From: Apostichopus japonicus
Taxonomy: Eukaryota > Echinodermata > Holothuroidea > Aspidochirotida > Stichopodidae
Length of the DNA stretch: 64,000 bases
Assembly (NCBI RefSeq): GCF_037975245.1
Contig: NC_092579.1
Location: 14,368,678-14,432,677 of the forward strand
Reading direction: 5' to 3'
Each line of letters opens with the position of its first letter. The stretch's first letter is position 1. Position numbers and translations under genes: made by a program. The notes beneath the pieces were generated by a model. It was not told the origin of the DNA, made no database searches, and saw only the letters and a list, made by a program, of their open reading frames with translations. Of the stretch, positions 1 through 11,850 are shown piece after piece.

Positions 1-222
1 ACATTGGTTTCAAGTGGTACCTCGTTCGTTTGATCAGATGCATTTTTGGGCCCCCTTTAACCGGCCCCAGGGGCCACATGCAGCAGAGGGACCACGGCAG
101 ACATCCACTTTTGGATATACTGGGTTTTTCCACAAATGTTCTAATACTCAGCTATTGGTACCTCGTTCGTTTGATCAAAGTGCACTGGGCTGCCGGGCTA
201 ATACGGTTAAAAGAAACACAAG
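1..222. other. Single-copy left flank with a direct repeat
   Basis: This stretch has no counterpart elsewhere in the window. Homology to the array begins near 223, where the sequence joins a block also seen from 44636. The 20-mer GGTACCTCGTTCGTTTGATC occurs at 16-35 and again at 157-176. I see no convincing gene. Confidence 0.5.
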
Positions 223-757
223 TGTCACATTTACTTAAAAGTGCGGATCACAAAAGCGAAACGTCAGTGTTCCGTCGAAATGTTAACATGTTCGTTTACT
301 TCAATTCATCAATATTTTGTACAATTTTTAATTACCGGCAATACCAGATGGCGACAAATTTAAGTCACGAACTAATTTACTTACTACAGAATTATCAACT
401 GTAATTCGACAGCAGTTTGTTACTATCATGAGCCGTTGGACGCTTTGCCATTGCCCCTACCTCTTGCCCGATTCAAGACCCTTGCGGAAATACCTGAACT
501 GTAAGAGGAAGATGTGTTTACTCTCAATCTTGCAAATATTGCATGTTACATTTGGACGGTTCCTCCAAAAATGTGACAACTACTTAACACAAAATTAATG
601 CAGTCATACTAGATTCTGCATCATTAAACTCGAGAGTACGACACAATAGCTTTGGGTTTGCCATGGAGCTAATTAGTGGTAAGCAAAAATTTACAGTATT
701 GTCAACGAATGTTAACTCCAACCGGTTTAATCATTTCAGATGTGACTGTCATTAGTT
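223..757. repeat. Block S, 3' flank of A1
   Basis: One of the recurring 3'-flank blocks; relatives lie at 7139-7614, 38165-38662 and 44636-45170 and, in part, at 11201-11701 and 29890-30388. Short plus-strand frames here exist only because the block is duplicated. On the minus strand an ATTAAA (plus TTTAAT near 725-731) lies about 30 nt after the A1 stop and could be a polyadenylation signal. Confidence 0.7.
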
Positions 758-2848
758 TTAATTCATCACAACATGCTGAGTATCTGTTGCAATATTCTGA
801 CTTGGAACGAGGTAGCATTCTTTGTCGTAGATGAATTGTAAATCCCCTGGAATCTCTATGTGTTCTTCGTCCTCTTTTTCCTTGTATGTGATCTGTTGAT
901 AATGTTCTGGAGATTCGTTAGGTTGGTGTTCATTTCCCGACACATTCAGTGTATATTGATTCTGTGAGTTTATTAATGATTTCTTTGTCTCGTAACAACA
1001 ATAAATCATTAAACAAAGGACAACTACAACAAAGGCAAAGAAGAATGCGAAATATAAGTATGATATCAAGTCCATCTGTGATCCTAAAATGTAAGCTTGC
1101 AGGAACAAAACTGCTTTTGCATCCGCGGACTGACTTCTAATCACGCCGAGGCACTCAGCATAAATAGATGTAGTTTCGATATGTATGGGAGTATCCATAC
1201 CGAAAATCAAGCGATCGCAGTTAACTAGCAACGAAATACTGCTTTTTGGAAACTCCAATGTAATTTTCCAAGTTACATTATTTAGAGGTCCTGCGTTGCT
1301 TGAGCAGGTGAAAGTAATGTTACCTGAGTCAGTCATGGTATTCACTGATGGTGTTATCCAAGGGCGGCGGAACCGGGGGGGCACAGGGGGCACGTGCCCC
1401 CCCACTTTTCCTCAGGTTAAAAATGTGCCCTTTTTCTACCAAAAAATTTCTAAATAAAAAAAGAGTTAACAAAGCGAAACCCACGTCGAATGAAATATTT
1501 CGGGAATTTTTAAATGTTTACTACCACAGGCGTAGGAGCCCAATTTGAATTGGGGAGGCTGTAACGACTTGCCCGAAAAACATTACCAAAATTTTTCGCG
1601 CGCTACGCGCGCGTTCAACATGTTAATGTGCATATCATATAGGCATGCGTTGGTTATTACATCGCATGCCAATAACATACAATCATTTGCCGTGTTACAA
1701 CCCTTCCAAATTGGTTATAATTATTCGGAAAGTCGTTACAATAATAATGATCATAATAATATCAGTTTAACCATTGAAAAACACATTGAAAATTATTTTT
1801 CTTTCAGTATTTTCACATATTTCATTTGCTTTCATGCATGTATCCATCGCGTGTGCAGGGACTTGGACTTTATAATGATTTCACCTCATTTTGTCTTTTT
1901 CCTTGTTTCCCAATTTGCATAGATATTGCAGTGATAATATGCATTGTTTCCTTGAAGGGGGGGGGGTGGTGGCGTTGATGGAGTGATGTGTATACGCAAA
2001 TAAGATAACACAATAAGAGTTATAAAGGGTACTAAATATCAGGCTGCATCAGTCCAATCGAATTTCTGCTACTAGTGCCCTTCGACGTTGGTGCCCCCCC
2101 AGATTGAAAGTGCTTCCGCCGCCCTTGGTGTTATCATTACTTGAAGCTCTTCCATGTAAACACTTGGTGGAAATGAACAAAACTCAAAAGGTGTTATGTT
2201 CATTGATGAGGAAACTTCCTGACGAACAATGCATGAAATTTTCGTATTATTGAAATGTTCAGGGGGCACAAATGAAATCATTTTCTCGAAAATATTTTCA
2301 GATTTCGAAAAAGTAGTATTCACTGTCAATTTTTTAGAAAAGTGGATGAAAAAAATAGGCTCTTGTCGTCCAACGTCTGATATGTTACACCGTAAGACAA
2401 CTGTGTTGTTGATCACATCATCTGTAAAGAAAGAGAGTTTCTGGGAACTTGAACAGACGGGTTTTGAGGGTATGTAGTTGACCACTACGGTGAAAGATTG
2501 CAAGTCAGACGGTGTCAGTTGTAAAATGTTGTATTCACCAGCTTCATTTCTAGAAATGTTCTTTATAACTAATGTATGATTCCACCCAGATTGACTTACT
2601 GTGAACCAGTCATCATATTTTATCGGATTCCCTTCCAGTCTCCCGTTTCTTACGATGATGTGATTGCTGTCTTCGACGCGATATATCCCAACAGAGCCAT
2701 TACTCTTATACACTAGTTTTACATCATCACCTTCCATGACAATGTATTCCTTGATAGCTATCGTGGCTGTAGCGTATTGAAAGAACAACAAGATGAACAT
2801 AAAGCAATACATTTGTTGTATACTTCTAAAAGCAAACAAGTTTTCCAT
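758..2848 (-). pseudogene. A1: A-type Ig receptor gene split by a hAT insertion
   Basis: A-type receptor reading from ATG at 2848 (context GACATGG, the start conserved in all A copies) to TAA at 758. The frame covers signal peptide, Ig1, Ig2 and the start of Ig3, then enters an inserted element at 2127. Past the element (below 1358) the rest of Ig3, the membrane segment and the tail follow without further damage, and the two halves keep register apart from the element and its 8-bp target duplication. One Glu codon is missing in the Ig2-Ig3 linker relative to A2 (FEFC for FEEFC). The last tail tyrosine is replaced by His (TQHVVM), as in A2. As it stands the 5' half would give a 258-residue product: 241 native residues plus 17 from the element, with no membrane anchor. 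The lack of other lesions suggests recent inactivation, or a polymorphic insertion. Confidence 0.9.
1359..2127. mobile_element. Non-autonomous hAT-type element (769 bp)
   Basis: The ends are perfect 14-bp inverted repeats: CAAGGGCGGCGGAA at 1359-1372 and its complement at 2114-2127. The element is flanked by an 8-bp direct duplication GTGTTATC at 1351-1358 and 2128-2135. The uninterrupted sequence is present once in A2 at the same codon. An 8-bp duplication and ends fitting YARNG are hallmarks of the hAT superfamily. Poly-G runs follow both termini. An internal CG-rich palindrome (CGCGCGCTACGCGCGCG) lies near 1598-1614. There is no transposase frame, so it would need a transposase supplied elsewhere. 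Confidence 0.9.
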
Positions 2849-5335
2849 GTCTTTGCTATATTATTATTGAAACTTATTTCAATTGTATCCTATTCTTTTA
2901 GATTCGCTTCCACTGTTGACTTTGAAACCTTTGCGCTTAGGGGTGAACTTAATAATCGCTTAATCCCTTGCAGTTGATAGGAACCTATCGAGAGTTTAGT
3001 AAGGTCTCTGAATACGTAATCCGTTCATTATTTGAGAGAGATTCCCTTTCGGAATGAACAAACTTTAAAAAATAAATTGATCATTAATTTCCTAAATGTA
3101 TGATTTCTTCACGTAATACAGATCTTTTGCTGATGGTAGAGAGAAGGTATACAAAGATCCTCAATTGTTAAACACTATGACAAAATGTGTAACAGTTTTT
3201 TGTATAATTTTTGTTAGTGCACTGGTAATAGCTCACCACAACTAAGATAACGTAACTGATAAAATGAGACTATGGAGTCCGACATGAAAAACAGACACAC
3301 TTCCTTGTTTCAATTCATTGTGCCGTGCCCAATCATGCAAAAAGAATTATCAATCCGTAAGAATAGACTTATGAGAACCACTGGCATGCAACCATCAAAA
3401 AAGACAGTTACTGATACAGCTTAAGCATTCAATAAGAACTGTGTTTGGTTCATAACTCCCCATAATATGATCGTAATGGATCTCTATTTCCTTTTAACGA
3501 TTGAAGTGGCGTTCAACCATGTAGAGTGATAGGTTAGTTCAGAAAAAGAAAAGAAAAACAAAGCCTTTCTGTTTGTTTCACATGTCAGATATCACCTGTT
3601 TAGTCAATCGCAAGGATCGCCGTTAAGTTGTTTTCATTCCATAAAGCTTCAAGTTACCATTTTATATTTAATGGTCAACATAAACAATATCAAATGCAAT
3701 CATTACGTTGTCGTTGAATGCATCGGTGAAGCTCAAGGAAAATTTACTGCGAACAGCAATGGAGCATTGGGGAGTGGTGGCTCCGTGGCCTTGGCTGGCT
3801 TTAAGATGATCGCCTCGCATGTAGCTGCAATGGACGGTTATATTTCGATAAGTGATAGAATATATCTATAATATTACTCAAACCTGTTCATTAGGTGGTC
3901 ACCGTACTTGAAGTAAACTTAGCCATAGAGAACATTTCCGGTGTGGCAGAAAGTGTAGAATTACAATGGGGTGTTTAATGTTATAAACTAATTTAAGTGA
4001 AACTTTTTACACTAGTGCAGAACGTCCCAGTCAGTATATTGTACTATTGTACTAGTTCTTGTCCCGGCTCTGAAAACCGGTTTCGTCTTTCTGCGTTATT
4101 AATACACGCCTGGCATCACAACACTGAATTTTCGACAGACCTCCGATCATCTAAGGGGCAATAGCCAACTCATTTTATTCGAGATCTCGCGAACCAAGTT
4201 AATCCGCCAGAGAATCTCGAGGATCAAGTTAGACAACGTGGGTTCGCGAGAGCTCCATCATTCAGCCAATGCTGAAATTCATCTAAAAAATGCTTATAAT
4301 CGAAGTCGTACATGGGTAAATAATTTCCAATGTACACTCGGCAAATTGCATAAAATCTCATCAAGTTGCCAAGGACACTTTGAAAATCAAATGTTGAACC
4401 GCGTCATTTTCAGTTGATAAAATGAAATAAGTTTCTTCAACAATCATGTAATTATTGTATATAGGCCTAAGTGCAAATTTCGTGAAACAGGTACATAACT
4501 CATAAATCAGGCAATTGAAGTTCGGATAGCTTCAGAAATATCGCGGGTAGAAAAAAAAAGATTCACAAATGGTTTTGAAATATAACTGTAACAACAGCAA
4601 TATATTTTTGGAGCAGGAAACAAGTTTATATATTTAACGTATTAAATTTCACAGGCAATGCAAACTTTGCTCACACATCAATCTGTACAAGTAGTACATT
4701 GTGGATGACGTGACTGCCGCTTTCGATTCATGAACAATTTAGCATCCTTCGAGCTTAAATACAGTATTGGAAAATACTTAGATATTTCCCTACCGTGTAT
4801 CACGCCTTTAGTAATTCAACACGATAAATGTGCAATCCTGACAGGCCCCTTTGTCGTATTAAAGAATTTGGCATTTTCAAATCAATCTAAATAATTTTAT
4901 TCTGCAAATTTCCAATAACGTAATTGCTTTAATTTGAATGTTCAGCCACGATAGACAACTCGATAGCCTTTTGAAGAATTTACACAGGGAGTGGTAATAT
5001 GAGAACGAAAGTGATAGCAATAACGTGTTCAACAACAGGATGTGTGCATATGATTAAGCGAAACATATAAGTGTCGCATTATAGCTAGAAGTGAGGATAA
5101 CATCAGGGAAACGTTAATGTTCAGTTGAAATGTTACAACATGTTCGCGTTACCTCACTTCAACAACACAATACCAGATGGCAAAAAAAAATTAAGTCATG
5201 AACTAATTTACTTGCTACAGATTTATAAACTGTATTCGACAGCAGTTTTAAACTTGAGAGCACGACACAATAGCTGTGGGTTTGCCATTGAGCTATTACA
5301 TGGGTAAGCAAAAATTTACAGTATTGTCAACGAAT
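2849..5335. repeat. Block U, upstream of A1, with terminal S-like piece
   Basis: This spacer recurs upstream of A2 (8932-11200), at 14265-16310 without its gene, upstream of A3 (27624-29880), upstream of A4 (48371-50890) and, decayed, upstream of A5. The first 150 bp next to the ATG are the most constant and probably hold the 5' UTR and core promoter. The last 240 bp (from about 5100) match block S. No coding sequence is supported. Confidence 0.75.
4181..4255. repeat. Conserved inverted repeat inside block U
   Basis: Arms GAGATCTCGCGAACC (4181-4195) and GGTTCGCGAGAGCTC (4241-4255) are complementary at 14 of 15 positions, around a 45-bp loop that itself contains CGAGA/TCTCG pieces. Equivalents lie at 10254-10329, 15101-15175, 28938-29012 and 49707-49781. 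The copy near 41308 is eroded. Function unknown; it could be a structured RNA, a binding site or an old foldback element. Confidence 0.6.
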
Positions 5336-7138
5336 GTAAGTTTAGAGCCGAAAAATTTGTAAATATGATTGAAATTTTATTAAATGAATGGGCAATTAAA
5401 CAATATATTGCATTCAATGTCTGACAAAGCAAACGAGAGGTAAATTCAGGCGTAGAGCGATAATTCGGTTAATATATAATTAAAGATTGCAAATGCCAGC
5501 CTCTCCCTATATATCATGAAACACCCGAATGATGATAGGGTGAAGGAGAGCGGGGGGGGGGGGGGGTGAAAATAATGTAGCCTTAAATATATAACTTACC
5601 TTAATTGTTTGCCCTTGAAATTGGAAAAACTCTAGAAACCCACACTACCGCGTGAGTAACCAATTAAGGATCAAGACGAAACATAACCGTGTCAATTTCC
5701 ACCTTCGCTAAGCGAAAAAATATGTGCGTTCAGTTTTTACACAATCTCACGTTGTATTATAAACAGGTAAATGTTGAGTCGTTGTATGGGTATAGTTCGT
5801 CGCCACTTACATAGGTTACTTGAAACCATGATTGGTCTCCCAAGACTCACTACCTTACCCCCACCCCTCATGTGTGATGTTCTGGATCCTGCCATTGGCT
5901 CACAACTCTGACTTGATTTCCTTCAAGGGACTTTCCTATACAAACAACGATTATAAAATTTCTCTTATTATTTTTCCAGTGTTCCCTTCATGAAGTTGAG
6001 CTAAGCTCACGCCCAAAAATGAAGAATAGCAATGACTGATTTTTGTGAAATCCGGACTTAACTCTAGTTACCAATTTCATGTTTTCCACGCAATATTTCA
6101 ATATTACATTCAAAATTTCAAGTCAAGACAACAACAACAAAAACATTGTAAAAGATTTTATTTTTAAAATGTAAGATATCTTCAATTCATGAATGAAAAT
6201 GAAACAGCTTGCCATACGTGTATAAAAAAGGCGTTGAAAGTGAAAGTGAGGAAGGTTGGAGCATTCTGCACATGACTTTTCATTACAAACAAGATCATTA
6301 TCACCCAATAGTTGTTCTACCTAGCTCTAATTAACTCTAAGTTATCAGTTAATATAAGTTAATGCTCCTGAGAACAAGTTTCCTGCACCTCATAAAACCC
6401 TAAAAATTGAAATATGAATTATCACAGCTTTAAAAAAGTGGCCAGCACCCAGATTAGTAAACCAAGTGCCGGAATACAGTACGATAAAGCAGCAATCTGT
6501 TTTTGTAAGGTACATAGGTCTACAACTACATTAACACACTTCCCTGTATAATAATCGGTGCCTTCATTCGTAATATTTAATAGAAAAGATATGACATTAC
6601 GTTTCATTTTGTATAAATTTTGCTTCTTTGGCACCTCTTTCGATCAATTTCTTTTACAACTATTTAGCTGTTATTGTTGTAATAAAGCTGTCTTCGCGTT
6701 CTCAGGTTGTTGAATGATGTATATTTCTATTAAATATACCCACTTGTGATCGGTAGTAACTGTCTACTAACAAGCTTTACACTTCACAAAGACAGTTAAC
6801 ACTGTAACAGGCAATCAAATAATTAATATTTCGTTTATATATATCATAATCCGTAAATTTTTTCCACTTAGTGTCTCAAACTTCCGATATAAAGTCAAAT
6901 TATTGAACATGAAAAGTCACAAGTTCATTGGTCCTACAAAACATATATATTTAATGTGTGGAACTGTCTTCAACACAGAGACATTGTTAATAAAATTCCA
7001 AAGTAAAAAGTCAGTGATTACTATATATATCACTTAAATTGGAAAAAAAAGTCGCAATTTCGAGAAAAAAAAGACCACGAAAAGGAATCGTCCATATTTA
7101 CATGTAGAAAATAAATGTATAGTTTCCCATTAGATGAA
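5336..7138. repeat. Block D without its B gene
   Basis: Homologous to the 3' flanks of B1, B2, B5 and B6, but here it runs straight into block S of A2 at 7139, so the expected B gene is missing. It contains a 15-G run at 5552-5566 and an IRF-like motif cluster at 6195-6253. No coding sequence is supported. Confidence 0.75.
6195..6253. promoter_or_regulatory. IRF/ISRE-like motif cluster in block D
   Basis: GAAAATGAAAC (6195-6205) is followed 30 bp later by GAAAGTGAAAGTGAGGAA (6236-6253). Both fit GAAANNGAAA, and the second contains the AAGTGA hexamer in tandem, a known IRF-responsive arrangement. It lies about 3.4 kb upstream of the A1 start. Regulatory function is inferred from motif and conservation only. 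Confidence 0.45.
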
Positions 7139-7614
7139 ATGTTAACATGTTCGTTTACTTCAATTCACCAATACTATGTACAATTTTTAATTACCGGCAA
7201 TACCAGATGGCGACAACTTTAAGTCACGAACTAATTTACTTGCTACAGAATTATCAACTGTATTCGACAGCAGTTTGTAACTCTCATGAGCCGTTGGACG
7301 CTGTTCCATTGCCCCTACTTCTGCATGATTCAAGGCCCCTGCGGAAGTACCAGAATTGTAAGAGGAAGATACGTTTACCCACAATCTTGCAAATATTGCA
7401 TGTTCAATTTGAACTGTTCCTCCAAAAATGTGACAACTACTTAACACAAAATTAATGCAGTCATACTAGATTCTGCATCATTAAACTCGAGAGTACGACA
7501 CAATAGCTTTGGGTTTGCCATGGAGCTAATTAGTGGTAAGCAAAACTTTACAGTATTGTCAACGAATGTTAACTCCAACCGGTTTAATCATTTCAGATGT
7601 GGCTCTCATTATTT
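7139..7614. repeat. Block S, 3' flank of A2
   Basis: Joined directly to block D at the sequence CCATTAGAT. The same D/S junction recurs at about 38160. A plus-strand frame at 7147-7455 is mirrored in other copies but shows no protein-like constraint. An ATTAAA on the minus strand (plus TTTAAT near 7583) lies about 30 nt after the A2 stop. Confidence 0.7.
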
Positions 7615-8931
7615 TTAATTCATCACAACATGCTGAGTATCTGTTGCAATATTCTGACTTGGAACGAGGTAGCATTCTTTGTCGTAGATGAATTGTAAAT
7701 CCCCTGGAATCTCTATGTGTTCTTCGTCCTCTTTTTCCTTGTATGTGATCTGTTGATAATGTTCTGGAGATTCGTTAGGTTGGTGTTCATTTCCCGACAC
7801 ATTCAGTGTATATTGATTCTGTGAGTTTATTAATGATTTCTTTGTCTCGTAACAACAATAAATCATTAAACAAAGGACAACGACAACAAGGGCAAAGAAG
7901 AATGCGAAATATAAGTATGATATCAAGTCCATCTGTGATCCTAAAATGTAAGCTTGCAGGAACAGAACTGCTTTTGCATCCGCTGACTGACTTCTAATCA
8001 CGCCGAGGCACTCAGCATAAATCGATGTATTATCGATATGTATGGGAGTATCCAGACCGAAAATCAAGCGATCGCAGTTAACTAGCAACGAAATACTGCT
8101 TTTTGGAAACTCCAATGTAATTTTCCAAGTTACATTATTTAGAGGTCCTGCGTTGCTTGAGCAGGTGAAAGTAATGTTACCTGAGTCAGTCATGGTATTC
8201 ACTGATGGTGTTATCATTACTTGAAGCTCTTCCATGTAAACACTTGGTGGAAATGAACAAAACTCTTCAAAAAGTGTTATGTTCATTGATGAGGAAACTT
8301 CCTGACGAACAATGCATGAAATTTTCGTATTATTGAAATGTTCAGGGGGCACAAATGAAATCATTTTCTCGAAAATATTTTCAGATTTCGAAAAAGTAGT
8401 ATTCACTGTAAATTTGTTAGAAAAGTGGATGAAAAAATTAGGGTCTTGTCGTCTAACGTCTGATATGTTACACCATAAGACAACTGTGTTTTTGATCACA
8501 TCATCTGTAAAGAAAGAGAGTTTCTGGGAACTTGAACAGACGGGTTTTGAGGGCATGTAGTTGACCACTACGGTGAAAGATTGCAAGTCAGACGGTGTCA
8601 GTTGTAAAATGTTGTATTCACCAGCTTCATTTCTGGAAATGTTCTTTATAACTAATGTAGGATTCCACCCAGATTGACTTACTGTGAACCAGTCATCATA
8701 TATCATCGGATTCCCTTCCAGGCTCCCGTTTCTTACGATGATGTGATTGCTGTCTTCGACGCGATATATCCCAATAGAGCCATTACTCTTATACACTAGT
8801 TTTACATCATCACCTCCCATGACACCGTACTCGTTGATAGCTGTCGTGGCTGTAGCGTATTGAAAGAACAACAAGATGGACAATGAGCAATACATTTTTT
8901 GTATACTTCTAAAAGCAAACAAGTTTTCCAT
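7615..8931 (-). CDS. A2: A-type three-Ig transmembrane receptor, intact (438 aa)
   Basis: Complete single-exon frame. Residues 1 to about 29 form a signal peptide. Ig1 (about 33-124) has the strand-F motif NEAGEY (101-106) but no Cys pair. Ig2 has C154/C206, with extra C132 and C225 at its borders that may form a second bridge. Ig3 has C257/C308 and W269. The membrane helix spans about 336-360 with no charged residue. The tail holds Y374 (YTLN), Y392 (YQQI), Y397, Y416 and Y421 (YLVP, a YxxP SH2-ligand form). The terminal YAVM seen in A4 reads HVVM here, losing the YxxM site. NxS/T sequons are frequent. The start is set by homology to all A copies and by a good context (GACATGG). Role inferred: surface receptor with its own tyrosine-based signalling; ligand unknown. 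Lineage-specific adhesion protein is the main alternative. Confidence 0.9.
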   Translation of the reverse strand: MENLFAFRSIQKMYCSLSILLFFQYATATTAINEYGVMGGDDVKLVYKSNGSIGIYRVEDSNHIIVRNGSLEGNPMIYDDWFTVSQSGWNPTLVIKNISRNEAGEYNILQLTPSDLQSFTVVVNYMPSKPVCSSSQKLSFFTDDVIKNTVVLWCNISDVRRQDPNFFIHFSNKFTVNTTFSKSENIFEKMISFVPPEHFNNTKISCIVRQEVSSSMNITLFEEFCSFPPSVYMEELQVMITPSVNTMTDSGNITFTCSSNAGPLNNVTWKITLEFPKSSISLLVNCDRLIFGLDTPIHIDNTSIYAECLGVIRSQSADAKAVLFLQAYILGSQMDLISYLYFAFFFALVVVVLCLMIYCCYETKKSLINSQNQYTLNVSGNEHQPNESPEHYQQITYKEKEDEEHIEIPGDLQFIYDKECYLVPSQNIATDTQHVVMN

Positions 8932-11200
8932 GTCTTACCTATATTATTATTGAAACTTATTTCAATTGTATCCTATTCCTTTAGATTCGCTTCCACTGTT
9001 GACTTTGAAACCTTTGCGCTTAGGGGTGAACTTAATAATCGCTTAATCCCTTGCAGTTGATAAGACCTTATCGAGAGTTTAGTAAGGTCTCTGAATACGT
9101 AATCCGTTCATTATTTGAGAAAGATTTCCTTTTGGAATGAACAAACTTTAAAAAATAAATTGATCATTCATTTCCTAAATGTATGATTTCTTCACGTAAT
9201 ACAGGTCTTTCGCTGATGGTAGAGAGAAGGTAAAAGATCCTCAATTGTTTAACACTATGACAAAATGTGTAACAGTTTTTTGTATAAGTTTTGCTAGTGC
9301 ACTGGTAATAGCTCACCACAACTAAGATAAAGTCACTGATAAAATGAGAATATGGACAGATGAAAAACAGACACACTTCCTTGTTTCAATTCATTGTGCC
9401 GTGCTCCAGTCATGCAAAAGAATTATCAATCCGTAAGATGAGACTAACCACTGGCATGCAACCTTCAAAAAAGACAGTTACTGATACAGCTTAAGCATTC
9501 AACTAACTAGATAAGAACTCTGTTTGGTTCATAACTCCCCATAATATTATTGTAATGGATCTCAATTTCCTTTTAACGATTGAAGTGGCGTTCAACCATG
9601 TAGAGTGATAGGTTAGTTCAGAAAAAGAAAAGAAAAACAAAGACTTTCTGTTTGTTTCGTAGTCAGATATCACCTGTGTAGTAAATCGCAAGAACCGCCG
9701 TTTAGTTGTTTTCATTCCAAAAAGCTTCAAGTTACCATTTTATATTTAATGGTCAACATAAACAATATCTAATGCAATCATTACGTTGTCGTTGAATGCA
9801 TCGGTGAAGCTCAAGGAACATTTACTGCGAACAGCAATGGAGCATTGGGGGAGTGGTGGCTTCATGGCCTTGGCTGGCTTTAAGAAGATCGCCTCGCATG
9901 TAGCTGCAATGGACGGTTTCGATAAGTGATAGAATAAATCTAACATTACTCAAACCTGTTCATTAGGTGGTTACCGTACTTGAAGTAAACTTAGCCATAG
10001 AGAGCATTTCCGGTGTGGCAGAAAGTGTAGAATTACAATGGGGTGTTTAATGTTATAAACTAATTTAAGTGAAACTTTTTACACTAGTGCAGAACGTCCC
10101 CCGTCAGTATATTGTACTATTGTACTAGTTCTTGTCCCCCTCTGAAAACCGGTTTTGTCTTTCTGTGTTATAAATTCACGTCTGGCATCACAACACTGAA
10201 TTTTCGACAGACTCTCCGATCATCTAATGGGCAATAGCCAACTCATTTTATTCGAGATCTCGCGAACCAAGTTAATCCGCCAGAGAATCTCGAGGATCAA
10301 TTTACGCAACGTGGGTTTCGCGAGAGCTCCATCATTCAGCCAATGCTGAAATTCATCTAAAAAATGCTTATAATCGAAGTCGTACATGGGTAAATAATTT
10401 CCAATGTACACTCGGCAAATTGCATAAAATCTCATCAAGTTGCCAAGGACACTTTGACATCAAATGTTGAACCGCGTCACTTTCAGTTGTGAAATGAAAT
10501 AAGTTTCTTTAACAATCATGTAATTATTGTATATAGGCTTAAGTGCAAATTTCGTGAAACGGGTACATTACTCATAAATCAGGCAATTGAAGTCGGATAG
10601 CCTCAGAAATATCGTGGGTAGAAAAAAAAAAGATTCACAAATGGTTTTGAAATATAACTGTAACAACAGCAATTTATTTTTGGAGCAGGAATTTTTTTTG
10701 TATATTTAACGTATTAAATTTCACAGGCAACGCAAACTTTGCTCACACATCAATCTGTACAAGTAGTACATTGTGGATGACGTGACTGCCGCTTTCGATT
10801 CATGAACAATTTAGCATCCTTCAAGCCCAAATACAGTATTGGAAAATACTTAGATATTTCCCTACCGTGTATCACGCCTTTAGTAATTCAACACAATAAA
10901 TGTGCAATCCTGACATGCCCCTTTGTCGTATTAAAGAAATTGGCATTTTTCAAATCAATCTAAATAATTTTATTCTGCAAATTTTCCATAACGTAATTGC
11001 TTTAATTTGAATGTTCAGCCACGATAGACAAATCGATAGCCTTTTGAAGAATTTACACAGGAAGGGGTAATATAAAAACGAAACTGAGTAGAGTGATAAT
11101 AATAACGTGTTCAACAACAGTATGTGTGCATATGATTAAGCGAAACATATAAGTGTCACATTATAGCTAGGAGTGAGGATAATAACAGGGAAACGTTAAT
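8932..11200. repeat. Block U upstream of A2
   Basis: Nearly the same as 27624-29880, especially from about 9830. Short frames such as 9503-9730 and 9746-9946 on the minus strand recur only through duplication. The conserved inverted repeat is at 10254-10329. No gene is supported. Confidence 0.75.
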
Positions 11201-11701
11201 GTTCAGTTGAAATGTTACAACATGTTCGCGTTACTTCAATTCAACAATACTTTATGTACAATTTTTAATTACCGGCAATACCAGATGGCCAAACATTTAA
11301 GTCACGAACTAATTTACTTGCTACAGATTTATAAACTGTATTCGACAGCAGTTTGTAACTCTCCTGTGCCTTTGGACGCTGTTCCAATGTCCCCACTCCT
11401 TGCCCGAGTCAATACCACCTGTGTGTGGAATACCAGAACGGTAAGTAGAAGATACGTTTACCCTCAATCTTGTAATTATCCCCTGTTACATTAGAACGGT
11501 TCCTCGAAATATGTGACAACTACTTATCACAAAATTATTGCACTCAGACTAACAACTCCATCATTATACTTGAGAGTACGACACAATAGCTGTGAGTTTC
11601 ACATTGAGCTATTACGTGGGTACAAGCAAAAAATGTACAGTATTGTCAACGAATGTATAACCCAACCAGTTTAATCATTTCAGATGTTACTGTCATTAGT
11701 T
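11201..11701. repeat. Block S, 3' of tail C1
   Basis: Relative of 7139-7614. A plus-strand frame 11207-11494 has a near twin at 29894-30181, explained by recent segmental duplication. A donor-like CGGTAAGTAG lies on the plus strand near 11439-11448 but no partner exon is evident. Confidence 0.6.
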
Positions 11702-11850
11702 TTACTTCATTACAGCATACTGAGCATCTGCTTCATCCTTCTGACTTGGAACGAGGTAGCAGTCTTTGTCGTAGCTGAATTCTAAATCCCCTGGAATCTC
11801 TATGTGTTCTTTGTCCTCCCTTTCCTTGCCTGTGATCTGTTGATAATGTT
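11702..11850 (-). pseudogene. C1: orphan A-like cytoplasmic tail exon
   Basis: Read on the minus strand from 11850, it encodes about 49 residues clearly homologous to the end of A-type tails, with YQQI, a YDKDCYLVP segment and terminal YAVM (YxxM, the PI3K p85 SH2-ligand form). Homology starts abruptly after TTTGTATTATTTTCCAG, a strong splice-acceptor-like sequence, at the point where intact A genes read through (TCTCCAG then AACATTATC). It therefore looks like the terminal exon of an intron-containing relative, or what remains of one. No Ig or signal exons lie next to it, so expression is doubtful. Confidence 0.6.
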
